From the NCBI RefSeq assembly GCF_947489035.1, contig NZ_CANLCI010000006.1, positions 62,001 through 126,000 of the forward strand: 64,000 nt of DNA, in the 5' to 3' direction. The DNA is from an uncultured Ferrimonas sp. (GTDB lineage Bacteria > Pseudomonadota > Gammaproteobacteria > Enterobacterales > Shewanellaceae). Shown here piece by piece: positions 17,167 through 25,052 of the stretch (its first letter is position 1; the number at the start of each line of letters is the position of its first letter). The notes under the pieces are model-generated. The model had not been told where the DNA came from. It made no database searches and saw nothing but the letters and a program-made list of their open reading frames with translations. The position numbers were made by a program, and so were the translations under genes.

Positions 17167-17616
17167 ATGAAGAACGACCGCTATACCGATCAAATCTTGC
17201 AGATCCTAAAAATCGACGGCCGCATCAGCAATGCCGAACTGGCGGATCGGGTGGGCTTATCCCCCTCCGCCTGCTTACGCCGAGTGCAAGAGTTAGAACG
17301 AGTTGGGGTGATTAAAGGCTATCGCGCCATCTTGGATGCCCAGCAACTCGGCCACGGCTTTACCGCCTACGTGGCCGTGGGGCTATCCGAGCACACCAAA
17401 GAAGCGCAAAAAGGCTTCGAGCTGGCGATCACCCAATCCAGCGAAGTGCTGGAATGCCACAACGTCACCGGCCCCTACGAATACCTGCTGCGAGTCGAAA
17501 CCGCCGATCTTCGCAGCTACAAAGCGTTCCACACCGACGTATTAGGGATGCTGCCGCAAGTGGCCACCATCAGCACCCATGTATTGATGGAATCGTCGAA
17601 AGATGAACGGGGGTAA
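17167..17616 (+). CDS. Lrp/AsnC-family transcriptional regulator
   Basis: 149 residues. An N-terminal helix-turn-helix (DQILQILKIDGRISNAELADRVGLSPSACLRRVQELE) is joined to a C-terminal RAM/ligand-binding domain (VGLSEHTKEAQKGFELAI ... VLECHNVTGPYEYLLRVETADLRSYKAFH). Members bind DNA as octamers and respond to amino acids. The divergent LysE-type exporter is its likely target, sensing the exported amino acid. This is the last backbone gene before an A+T-rich accessory patch. Confidence 0.93.
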   Translation: MKNDRYTDQILQILKIDGRISNAELADRVGLSPSACLRRVQELERVGVIKGYRAILDAQQLGHGFTAYVAVGLSEHTKEAQKGFELAITQSSEVLECHNVTGPYEYLLRVETADLRSYKAFHTDVLGMLPQVATISTHVLMESSKDERG

Positions 17617-17690
17617 ATGTGGCTGAATGGTATTTTTTAATTGGATCTGAAATCGCCAACATTATTGGTTTGAAGCACAGTTTTGACACT

Positions 17691-17850
17691 TGGCACTTTG
17701 TTTACAGGCTAAGGGATCCTATGCCGCACGGCTTTGTCTTCTAATTTGTTTCATGTCCGCGTAAAATATTGAAAAGGTTGAGTTTTGATATTGGCAGGCG
17801 CTTACAGCTCTGGGCAAAAGATACCAGCACAGAATGTAAACAAAGTGCCA
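17691..17850. mobile_element. 160-bp non-coding element with 16-bp terminal inverted repeats
   Basis: TGGCACTTTGTTTACA (17691-17706) is the exact reverse complement of tgtaaacaaagtgcca (17835-17850). The 128 bases between are A+T-rich and contain no gene. The structure fits a non-autonomous (MITE-like) element. I found no clear target-site duplication, so a long regulatory hairpin or a relic of cassette insertion remains possible. Confidence 0.5.
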
Positions 17851-17859
17851 GTTGGCATC

Positions 17860-17874
17860 ATAACAAGCTGTTAT
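17860..17874. repeat. Inverted repeat at the presumed left border of the cassettes
   Basis: ataaca-agc-tgttat. The first half resembles the start of the attC at 18449 (ataacaagc), and g^tta inside it would be the cassette crossover position. It could be the border of the inserted cassettes or a remnant of a collapsed attC. Confidence 0.35.
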
Positions 17875-17894
17875 ATTTACAGGGAGTTTAAGCT

Positions 17895-18446
17895 TTGAAT
17901 TGGGAAGATGTGTTTAAAATTATAACCGCTGTAATTACTTCTGTTGGTGCAGCAGGTGTTATCATCTTTGGTTTATCTAATTGGTTAGGTAAAGTTTGGG
18001 CTAGCAGGATTTTGGAGAGGGAGAAAAACGTTCTAAATAAGGAACTTGAAGCGACCAAAAGAGAACTTGATGTATACAAAGAAACCTACATGCGTAGTCA
18101 TAATGATAAAATCGTTATTTATCGCGCAGTTGTAGATGTAGTATCTAAAATTTTATCTACCTTTGATTCTTTACAATCTGGCAGAACGCCTATTGAGCAA
18201 GCAGCTCAAGCTTTTGATTCATTTAATGAGCAACGAATGCAAACCTATGGTTATTTAGCTATGTTAGCTCCGCAATCAGCTATGGATGCTCATGATAATT
18301 TTATAGATCATTTAATTAAAATATCAGGCAACGAAGTCAGCTATGAATGGGCTGAAGTAAGGGGACTAGCAATCAAGTTTATTAATGAAGTTCGAATTGA
18401 CATTGGTATTGATAAAACACCTATTTCATACAACGGTGATATGTAA
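17895..18446 (+). CDS. Cassette-encoded membrane-anchored helical protein
   Basis: 183 residues, starting at TTG with agggag 9 bases upstream. One N-terminal membrane helix (FKIITAVITSVGAAGVIIFGL), then a coiled coil (LEREKNVLNKELEATKRELDVYKETY), then a helical domain with YGYLAMLAPQSAMDAHDNF and a C-terminal INEVRIDIGIDKTPI. I recall closely similar proteins from chromosomal integron cassettes of Vibrio and relatives, but no function is known. Low G+C and the attC-like site directly after the stop mark it as a gene cassette. No integrase gene is present in the window. Confidence 0.72.
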   Translation: MNWEDVFKIITAVITSVGAAGVIIFGLSNWLGKVWASRILEREKNVLNKELEATKRELDVYKETYMRSHNDKIVIYRAVVDVVSKILSTFDSLQSGRTPIEQAAQAFDSFNEQRMQTYGYLAMLAPQSAMDAHDNFIDHLIKISGNEVSYEWAEVRGLAIKFINEVRIDIGIDKTPISYNGDM

Positions 18447-18448
18447 AT

Positions 18449-18551
18449 ATAACAAGCCATTATAGTAACGGGACTGCTAACAGCTTGCTCGGTTCCGCTT
18501 CGCTACACAATTTTAGCAAGCAATTATCAGCCCCTGAATAGGGCGTTAAGC
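18449..18551 (+). other. attC-like integron recombination site
   Basis: About 100 bp beginning 3 bases after a stop codon and ending with GTTAAGC, which fits the R' consensus GTTRRRY. The 5' arm (ataacaagcc ... gggactg) and the 3' arm (cagcccctgaatagggcgtta) pair imperfectly, leaving an extrahelical base. The centre folds on gcttgct / agcaagc. The 3' arm is very close to the end of the Vibrio cholerae VCR type. This is the joint between two gene cassettes. Confidence 0.82.
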
Positions 18552-18564
18552 AATAGGGAGATTT

Positions 18565-19074
18565 ATGATCGATATTGCAAAGAATATTGGGATTGTTTGC
18601 GGTGGTTTACTCGCATTTATTTCTACGGTCTATGCGCTTAGAAAATTTATTAGAGCCCTTCGCCCGATTATAATATCCCCATCAGTGAATGTGAGTTTCA
18701 CAGACCAAAAATCCGATTCAATTAAGGCGCTGGTTGTAAACCGTTCTGAGGAAACTGTATATATTACACAGTGCGATGCGAAGGAGTGTAAGCCACTACT
18801 CAGAGCCTTGTTTACTCATTTGAAAAACCCTTTTATTAAGCCATCTCTTTACCCATGTGTTTGGTGGGGGGCAAAGGTATATGGTTTGTTGGGTACGCGA
18901 CAATACAAGCTGGAAGCTGGTGAAACTGTCGAGCTAGAGCATAGATTGGACTTTTCGCACCCTATAGCTGGTTTTTGCGAGCATGAGTTCAAGATAGTGT
19001 TAGAGCTCTCAAGTGGAAAAAAAGTAGTCAGCAACCGAGTTGGTATTCCTGCAAGGTGGCATATTAGCTACTAA
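18565..19074 (+). CDS. Second cassette-encoded protein, membrane-anchored
   Basis: 169 residues beginning 13 bases after the attC crossover, with the ribosome site agggag, as is typical for a cassette. One N-terminal membrane helix (IGIVCGGLLAFISTVYAL) and a basic stretch precede a beta-rich domain of ~120 residues (VSFTDQKSDSIKALVVNRSEETVYI ... LEAGETVELEHRLDF) that looks like an immunoglobulin-like fold facing the cytoplasm or periplasm. I do not recognise the family. A degenerate attC-like sequence follows. Codon use is A+T-richer than the backbone. Confidence 0.65.
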   Translation: MIDIAKNIGIVCGGLLAFISTVYALRKFIRALRPIIISPSVNVSFTDQKSDSIKALVVNRSEETVYITQCDAKECKPLLRALFTHLKNPFIKPSLYPCVWWGAKVYGLLGTRQYKLEAGETVELEHRLDFSHPIAGFCEHEFKIVLELSSGKKVVSNRVGIPARWHISY

Positions 19075-19082
19075 TTAGCGAT

Positions 19083-19128
19083 GCTTAACAGGCCCATGAA
19101 CCATCAGCCCACTGCGTGGGCTTGGACC
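19083..19128 (+). other. Possible degenerate attC after the second cassette
   Basis: gcttaac (R''-like), then catcagcccactgcgtgggc, parallel to the 3' arm of the attC at 18449 but with the variable centre missing and no terminal GTTRRRY. The hairpin agcccac / gtgggct is perfect. It may be a truncated attC or just a weak terminator. Confidence 0.3.
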
Positions 19129-19142
19129 TATAACAAATTAAC

Positions 19143-19290
19143 TACCAAATTAACTAGACACCCACCTTGCTGGCATGCGTTTTCTGGTTTGATTAACTAC
19201 CAAATTAACTAGACACCCACCTTACTGGCATGCGTTTTCTTACCAAATTAACTAGACACCCACCTTACTGGCATGCGTTTTCTGGTTTGA
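19143..19290. repeat. Three near-identical copies of a ~43-55-bp unit plus a degenerate fourth
   Basis: taccaaattaactagacacc followed by caccttRctggcatgcgttttct starts at 19143, 19198 and 19241. Copies 1 and 3 continue with ggtttgat. A diverged copy with tagacacccatcttaactgg lies at about 19372-19416. Between copy 3 and that copy a hairpin runs (gagagtacc ... ggtactctc-like: agagagtacc / agtagatactctct). No coding capacity. This looks like debris of a small repeat family or ends of a lost transposable element. Confidence 0.6.
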
Positions 19291-19416
19291 TCACCAACAC
19301 CAAAAGAGAGTACCAGTAGATACTCTCTCGGTTTGCTCTTACCTCTCTGACTGACGCTTAAATAGACACCCATCTTAACTGGCATTGGTATCAGTGCGTC
19401 TGCCCGATGGGTTTGA

Positions 19417-19606
19417 TCAACAACGCCCCTCATCATTACAATGGCGGTTGAACAGCCAATGAGTCAGAGCGAAGATACTGGAAAACTGGCGAAACCGTAG
19501 ACAAATTTAGTTGACCACACCGTTACACTCAGTGACTACTGCGTAATGAAAAATTGGTTTGTTTAAATAGAAACAATAGGCACAACGATCTAAATTCGGA
19601 GCTTCA
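19417..19606. other. Non-coding leader of the DUF6998-like gene
   Basis: A+T-rich, no gene recognised. It continues the stretch 19075-19606, which has no gene; the rest of that stretch is the degenerate attC and the repeats described above. The next gene starts at 19607 with the weak ribosome site cggag. Confidence 0.5.
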
Positions 19607-20281
19607 ATGGCACTCACTCAAATGCAAATCATCCAATCCCTTGGTGAAGCAATGTCTTGGTTTGAACGAGAACTGCACTGGGGCGTGCCCCCCACAGAGC
19701 TAAGGCACTTGAGTGGCCGTATTGGTGAGCTGTACACAGCACTGATTGTGAACGGCCAAATGGCGACTGAAGTAAACCAAAAAGGTTACGATGTGGTTAG
19801 TGCAAATGGTGAACGTATCTCGGTAAAAACCACAGCCGTAATGGGAAGTTCTGGCAATGTGTCGTTTAACCCGAATACTCTGAATCAAGTCGATCGAGTC
19901 GTTATTCTTTGGATCAACACGGAAGATATGCAAATTGAAGTGTTGCTAAACGAGCCTACAGCCAAGGCCAGAGAATTGATGGGGAATACCGGCTCCAATG
20001 GTAAGGTCGCGATCTCATTATCAAAGCTAAAAACATCAACCGTTACCAAAGTTGACATACCTGCGATTAAATCTGCTAAGCATGAAGAGTTTGAAATAGA
20101 AGAACTAGAGAATGGAACCATTATCGTTAAAGCTAATGGGAACATTATCACGCCATCAAAACCAGCGTTAAGAGAGCTCTGTTTAAAGTTTAACTTGAAC
20201 CTATTAAACAGTAATGGCAACCCATATAACACTCGGCAACTGGGCAGTTCATTAATCAGGATAATAAACAGTAAAACTTAG
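19607..20281 (+). CDS. DUF6998-like putative PD-(D/E)XK nuclease
   Basis: 224 residues. Residues ~30-110 (LSGRIGELYTALIVNGQM ... GYDVVSANGERISVKTTAV) match the pattern of a restriction-enzyme-like core: an E in the first helix, D in GYDVV, and SVKTT as the D-x-K half. The C-terminal ~60 residues (GTIIVKANGNIITPSKPALRELC ... NTRQLGSSLI) form a separate small domain that may bind DNA. The family is known as DUF6998; the assignment is from memory of the motif. It is A+T-rich, stands alone next to cassettes and repeats, and is probably accessory cargo, perhaps a defence nuclease. Confidence 0.6.
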   Translation: MALTQMQIIQSLGEAMSWFERELHWGVPPTELRHLSGRIGELYTALIVNGQMATEVNQKGYDVVSANGERISVKTTAVMGSSGNVSFNPNTLNQVDRVVILWINTEDMQIEVLLNEPTAKARELMGNTGSNGKVAISLSKLKTSTVTKVDIPAIKSAKHEEFEIEELENGTIIVKANGNIITPSKPALRELCLKFNLNLLNSNGNPYNTRQLGSSLIRIINSKT

Positions 20282-20388
20282 CAGGTATAATTAAAAACAT
20301 ACTGCTAGATACTATTTTAGCAACCCGTTTTTACCCCGTATGGTTCTCGATTCAATCCAGTGAGCGTTCCCAGATCTCGAATAAAAAT

Positions 20389-20410
20389 AAGGCCGCCGAT
20401 TGGCGACCTT
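20389..20410 (-). terminator. Terminator of the kynureninase-like gene
   Basis: Stem aaggccgcc / ggcgacctt (one mismatch); on the minus strand it is followed by atttttatt. It lies a few bases past the stop at 20416. Confidence 0.7.
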
Positions 20411-20415
20411 GTTGT

Positions 20416-21501
20416 TTACCCTAACGCGTTAATCAACGCCGCCACATCGTCGCTGTCGTTATAGATGTGCGGTGACACCCGCACCCCAAGGGGGCGCAGA
20501 TCCGCAAACACCCCCGCCGCTTTCAGCTTGGTTAAATCGGCATTGATGATAATGGTGCCGCTGCGTTTGCCGGGATCTTGCGGTGATAGCACCCGTTCGC
20601 CCAAGCCTTGCCATAACTGCTGCTGCAACGACAGGTTGTGGGCGCGGATGTTGTCGATGCCGAAGGCGCTAAGGCGTTCGATGCTGTGGGCGGCAAACAC
20701 AAACGGTGCCACCGTGGGGGTGCCGCCCCAAAAACGCAGCGCTTGGTCGTGGTAGCGGAACTGGTGAATGTTCATCTCGAACGGATCTTGATGAGAAAAC
20801 CAGCCCACGTCTTTCGGCTGGCACTGGCTTAGCATCGGTGCCGATGCCCACAGATAGCCCGCGCCAGCGCCGCCACACAGCCATTTAAGCGATGATCCAA
20901 AGGCAAAATCCGGCTGCAACGCGGCCAAATCCAGCGGTAACACCCCAGCGGATTGCGCCAAGTCGATGGCACTGAGGATCCCACGTTGCCGCGCCAAAGG
21001 CAGGATCTGCGCCAGCGGTGCCGCTGCGCCAAGGTTAGAGAAGCCGTGGGTGATCCACACCAGCGCCACGTCTGCGGTTAGGTGTTTGTCCCACACATTG
21101 GCGTCGGTCAGATCGGCACCTTTGGGGATAAACCGCAGCTGTGCCGCGCCGTTTGGCAACGCTTGTTGCAGGGCAAAGCCGATGCTGGGGAAGTCGTGCT
21201 CGCTCAGCAGCACGGTGCCGCCGGATTGCAGTTGCGGCAGTGCCATCGCCACTTTCACCAATCCCGACGACACATTGCTTTGCGGGCAAAAACCGCTGGC
21301 GTCAACATTAAACAGCGCCGCCAACGCCGCGCGAAAGCGCTCGATCTGCCCCAGCCACTCGCCCCAAGGATCGCAGCAGTCGCCGCCCCACGGCTGGAAA
21401 TAATCTTGCTGAAACTGCGCCATGGTGTCGGCAAAGGGCCGACCGGCGCTGTGGCTGCCAAAGTAGTGGCCACTGGGCATTAAGAAATCGTGCTTATCCA
21501 T
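20416..21501 (-). CDS. Kynureninase-like PLP enzyme (aminotransferase class V)
   Basis: 361 residues from the ATG at 21501. A fold-type I PLP enzyme: ASGFCPQSNVSSGLVKVAMAL for phosphate binding, SAIDLAQSAGVLPLDL with the ring-binding aspartate, and FGSSLKWLCGGAGAGYLW with the Schiff-base lysine (K in SLKWL). PRFR-type spacing, FEMNIHQFRYHDQALRFWGGTPT and the short length (361 versus ~415 for true kynureninase) suggest a relative rather than kynureninase itself. It is 20 bases downstream of the PrnB/IDO-like gene and surely co-transcribed, so it probably acts on that enzyme's indole- or tryptophan-derived product. Confidence 0.75.
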   Translation of the reverse strand: MDKHDFLMPSGHYFGSHSAGRPFADTMAQFQQDYFQPWGGDCCDPWGEWLGQIERFRAALAALFNVDASGFCPQSNVSSGLVKVAMALPQLQSGGTVLLSEHDFPSIGFALQQALPNGAAQLRFIPKGADLTDANVWDKHLTADVALVWITHGFSNLGAAAPLAQILPLARQRGILSAIDLAQSAGVLPLDLAALQPDFAFGSSLKWLCGGAGAGYLWASAPMLSQCQPKDVGWFSHQDPFEMNIHQFRYHDQALRFWGGTPTVAPFVFAAHSIERLSAFGIDNIRAHNLSLQQQLWQGLGERVLSPQDPGKRSGTIIINADLTKLKAAGVFADLRPLGVRVSPHIYNDSDDVAALINALG

Positions 21502-21521
21502 TACCAATTACGCCCTTGGGG

Positions 21522-22697
21522 TTAGGTGTTAAGACTGGCGCGCAGCTGCTGCAGCGCGGTGTAGCTGGTGACGATGTCGTGCCGTTGCAGCCCAGCGCGG
21601 CGATCGCGCAGATCCGTTAGAGATTTCATCAACCCCGCCAGCTGCGGCCCCGATGCAGTTAACTGCCCCATGTGCTTTTGATCCATCGCCTGCGCTTGCT
21701 TAACGATGTACTTATCCACCAGCTGCTCGTGGTGCTGATTGGCAATGTCGCCGTGCAGTTCGCACAGGCGCAAGAAGGCGGTGAGGTGCTGTTGATACCA
21801 GCTGCTGCGATGCTGGGTGGCGGCCACATCCAAAAACTGATCCAGCAAGCTGCGCTGGCGCATGCATTCGCGCAAAATTTGCTGATCTTGCGGCATCATG
21901 TAGAGGAATTTTTCCACCAACATGCGGCCATAGGCGGGTTCGTTGGCTTGGCACAAACCCAACAGCATGTCGATCACGTTGATGCCAGCAAAATCACCGG
22001 CGTTGGCACCACGATACACTTGGCTGCCGACATGATGCGGCTTGTAGTAGGGGCGCACGCCGTAGAAGAACTGATCCGGATCCAGCTGGGCAAACAGCTG
22101 TTGATTGCTGTGGTGCACTTCCAGCAGCGCCTGTTCAGCAGCTTTAAACAGATCCAGCGCAATCGGGTGGGAGATCCCCAGCGGCAGCACCTTCATCAAC
22201 GCTTCGCTGGCGCGCTTAAACGCCAAGATCCCTTTGCTGTTGTAATCAATAAAGCACTGTTCGGCGCTCAGATCGGTAAAGCGTTTGTAGTGGCCATTGA
22301 TCGCGCGGTTATGGGTACACAGGTGGGCGGTAGCAAAGCGCGGCACCACGCCGATGCTGGCGGCGATGTGCAGCGCCAGTGCCGAGGCTTCCGGCTGGGG
22401 CGAGGTGCGATCGTTGTCGGGATCAGACAAGCCATGACGACGACAAGCGGCCAAATAGAGGCCAACGTTGCCGAGCAGATCGAACGCTTGGTCGAAGCCT
22501 TCGTCGGTGTTGCCTTGGGCCAGCAACTCGATGCAGTGCTCGCGCCCCACCGCTTGCAGCTGCTGCTTTAAGTCGTCGCCCACGCCAACCACATTGGCGG
22601 GATCGGCTTGGTCGAAATAGCGCTGCTCTAGCTCGCTGTTGATGGCGATAAAATCGGAACGGATCCAGCCGTCAAACGCGGCTACCTTGTTGTTCAT
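21522..22697 (-). CDS. PrnB/indoleamine 2,3-dioxygenase-like protein (DUF1864)
   Basis: 391 residues; start at the ATG at 22697 because gggag sits 8 bases upstream. It is helical, with SIGVVPRFATAHLCTHNRAINGHY near the N-terminal third and the characteristic block YYKPHHVGSQVYRGANAGDFAGINVIDMLLGL, equivalent to the haem-pocket region of indoleamine dioxygenases and of PrnB. Proteins of this superfamily bind haem and oxidise or rearrange tryptophan derivatives; PrnB acts in pyrrolnitrin synthesis. No halogenase or other prn genes are nearby. The only partner is the kynureninase-like gene downstream, hinting at a short tryptophan-type catabolic step. Confidence 0.72.
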   Translation of the reverse strand: MNNKVAAFDGWIRSDFIAINSELEQRYFDQADPANVVGVGDDLKQQLQAVGREHCIELLAQGNTDEGFDQAFDLLGNVGLYLAACRRHGLSDPDNDRTSPQPEASALALHIAASIGVVPRFATAHLCTHNRAINGHYKRFTDLSAEQCFIDYNSKGILAFKRASEALMKVLPLGISHPIALDLFKAAEQALLEVHHSNQQLFAQLDPDQFFYGVRPYYKPHHVGSQVYRGANAGDFAGINVIDMLLGLCQANEPAYGRMLVEKFLYMMPQDQQILRECMRQRSLLDQFLDVAATQHRSSWYQQHLTAFLRLCELHGDIANQHHEQLVDKYIVKQAQAMDQKHMGQLTASGPQLAGLMKSLTDLRDRRAGLQRHDIVTSYTALQQLRASLNT

Positions 22698-22855
22698 TGC
22701 TGCTACTCCCTGTACACAGATCAAATTCCAGCATTGCAGCTTGGCGCCAAGTTAGGCAAACCTGCGGCCAAGATAGCCACAGCGCCATCGGCAACGGCAA
22801 GCAACGGCCTGTGCAATCAAGTTGCCACTGCTGCTGGTGCCGCCGCTGTTAAACG

Positions 22856-23419
22856 CTACCGCGGACTGGCAAACACCTGCGTCCAATATTGATGGTAGCG
22901 GCTGCTGCTGTTGCTGACGCAGGCCAGCCCCAGCTGCTGATAATTGGCCGACATGATGTTGCGGCAGTGGCCGGGGCTCGCCAACCAACCGGCCATCACC
23001 GCATCCACACTGCCATAGCCCGCAGCGATGTTCTCGCCCACGGCGCGCCATTGGTAGCCTTGGGCGTTGACCCTATCCGCCACGCTGTGGCCATCCAAAT
23101 CGGTGTGATCAAAAAAGTCGTAGTTGGCCATGTTGGCCGAATGCCCCAGCGCCGCTTGTTGCAGCTGGGCATGCGCGCTTAGGGCGGGCACCGCTGGATA
23201 CCAATCGCTGCCACAATGCTGGCCTGCGGCACGGGCGGCATTAACCGCCTGCAGCAGCGGCGTTAGTTCGTCGTTACAGCCCACCACGGGTGCGGGCGGT
23301 GTTGGTGTTGGTGCTGGTGTTGGCGGAGTCTCCGGCAGCGGCGCAGCCGGGCCGTCGCCACCACTGCTGCCACAGGCGCTCAATCCCACTACCATCAGGG
23401 CGATGGCCATTGGCTTCAT
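22856..23419 (-). CDS. Secreted CAP-domain (SCP/PR1) lipoprotein
   Basis: 187 residues. A lipoprotein signal peptide with lipobox LSAC near residue 15, then a Pro/Thr-rich spacer (PETPPTPAPTPTPPAP), then a CAP domain: LLQAVNAARAAGQHCG, LQQAALGHSANMANYDFFDHTD, GENIAAGYGSVDAVMAGWLASPGHCRNIM, LGLACVSN. The two histidines and glutamates of the CAP cavity are present. Bacterial members are secreted or outer-membrane anchored and of unknown function. A single gene with no clear operon partner. Confidence 0.88.
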   Translation of the reverse strand: MKPMAIALMVVGLSACGSSGGDGPAAPLPETPPTPAPTPTPPAPVVGCNDELTPLLQAVNAARAAGQHCGSDWYPAVPALSAHAQLQQAALGHSANMANYDFFDHTDLDGHSVADRVNAQGYQWRAVGENIAAGYGSVDAVMAGWLASPGHCRNIMSANYQQLGLACVSNSSSRYHQYWTQVFASPR

Positions 23420-23666
23420 TCACTTACTCACTTGCTTGAACTGAATTCGAGCGCCTAGGCTAACGGCCTTAGCCGCCACTGTCGTTTCGATTTTTTGCAA
23501 CCGTTCGCCCCCAAGGGCTGGGTGGTTGGCGCTTAAGCCCCCCGCTGGATCGCGTTTATCTTGCGCCGCTGGCTTGCCCAGTGCCAACAGAGGCGCTAAG
23601 GTGCGCCCCCTTCTTGTTTCGTGGTGCCCATTGGCGCCACGCCGCTGCCGTTCATTAGGAGTAACT

Positions 23667-25031
23667 ATGACCCACATCGCCGGTTTTGATTTTGGCACCT
23701 CCAACTGCGCCGTTGGCGTAATGCAGGATGGGCAACCACAGCTGGTGCAGTTACCCGATCACGGCAACTACATGGCCTCTACCCTGTACGCGCCACAGCC
23801 AGAGATGATCTGCGGTTGGCTGCACCAACAGCTAGAACACGCTGGCCTTGGCCACGATTACAAACAAGCGCGCATGGCCGCCGTTGGCCCAAGCCTGTTT
23901 GCCTTAAAAGAAGCCAAGCTGGATGGCTACGGCGATCAGCTGGAGTTTGGCCAAGCGGCGCTGCAGCACTACTTGGAAGATCCCGCCGACTGTTACTACG
24001 TGCGTTCGCCAAAGTCGTTCTTAGGCGCCAGCGGCCTGCCCGCCCGCCAGCAGATCCAGTTTGAAGACATTGCCGCGTCGATGATGTGGCACATCGCCCA
24101 GCAAGTACGGAACAGCGGCGCTGGCAGCATGGAAAAGGTGGTGATTGGCCGCCCGGTGAACTTCCAGGGGGTTAATGCCGAGCTCAGCAACCAGCAAGCG
24201 ATCAGCATCTTAACCAACGCCGCCCAGTTTGTTGGTTTTAAGCAGGTGGCGTTTTTGTATGAACCAATGGCCGCGGGCTTGGCCTATCAGCAGCAGTTGC
24301 AGCAAGAGCAACAGATCCTAGTGATCGACATCGGCGGCGGCACCTCTGATGTGTCGATGCTGACCATGGGCCCCGGCTACTTGGACAGCCGCGATCACCA
24401 AAGTTTGGTGCAGGGCTTCAGTGGCGAACGCATTGGCGGCAACGACTTTGATATCGCCTTGAACTACCGTGGACTGATGCCCGCACTGGGGCTGGGTAAG
24501 CTGTTGCCGGGCAATCGCTCGATGCCGATCAAACCGTTTTTGAACGCCGCCAGCATCAACCTGTTGCCCGCGCAAACCGAGTTCTACAGCATGGACACCA
24601 TGCAGCTGTTAACCCGCTGTGCCCGCGAGCCGGGGCTAGCGATGCTGAACGGTTTGATCACGCTAAGCAAAGAACGGATGACCTACCGCTTAAGTGCCGA
24701 CGCCGAACGCGCCAAAATTGCCTTAAGCAGCAGCGACAGCACCCAGGTGGAACTGAATTATCTGCTGGATAATTTGGATGTGCAGCTCAGCGCCCAGCAG
24801 TTTGCTGACGCGTCTGAGCGGTTGCTGAAACGCATTGCCGAACTAACCGATGACGTGATCCGCCAAGCGGGGCATCAGCCCGATGGGATCTTCTTAACCG
24901 GCGGCAGCGCCAACTCGCCCCTACTGAAGCACTTCTTAAGCAGCCGTTACCAAGCGCCGCTGATCAGCGGCGATAACTTCGGCAGTGTTACCACCGGCTT
25001 AACCCTGTGGGCCAATAAGATCTTTAGCTAA
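23667..25031 (+). CDS. yegD: YegD-type Hsp70-family protein
   Basis: 454 residues. The start ATG at 23667 is set by taggag upstream; longer frames are not supported. It has the actin-like ATPase core: phosphate 1 GFDFGTSNCAVGV, phosphate 2 VIDIGGGTSDVSML, adenosine motif FLTGGSANSPLL. The substrate-binding domain of DnaK is missing, as in E. coli YegD (about 450 residues). In this subfamily, chaperone activity is presumed but the client is unknown. Monocistronic; the neighbours are convergent or unrelated. Confidence 0.9.
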   Translation: MTHIAGFDFGTSNCAVGVMQDGQPQLVQLPDHGNYMASTLYAPQPEMICGWLHQQLEHAGLGHDYKQARMAAVGPSLFALKEAKLDGYGDQLEFGQAALQHYLEDPADCYYVRSPKSFLGASGLPARQQIQFEDIAASMMWHIAQQVRNSGAGSMEKVVIGRPVNFQGVNAELSNQQAISILTNAAQFVGFKQVAFLYEPMAAGLAYQQQLQQEQQILVIDIGGGTSDVSMLTMGPGYLDSRDHQSLVQGFSGERIGGNDFDIALNYRGLMPALGLGKLLPGNRSMPIKPFLNAASINLLPAQTEFYSMDTMQLLTRCAREPGLAMLNGLITLSKERMTYRLSADAERAKIALSSSDSTQVELNYLLDNLDVQLSAQQFADASERLLKRIAELTDDVIRQAGHQPDGIFLTGGSANSPLLKHFLSSRYQAPLISGDNFGSVTTGLTLWANKIFS

Positions 25032-25052
25032 CCCTGCGGCCACAGCTGGCCG

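Noticed and set aside
19248..19436. Minus-strand 62-codon frame through the repeat array
   Set aside because: It consists mainly of the repeat units (MPVKMGVYL and MPVRWVSS come from the same DNA repeat) and has no ribosome site.
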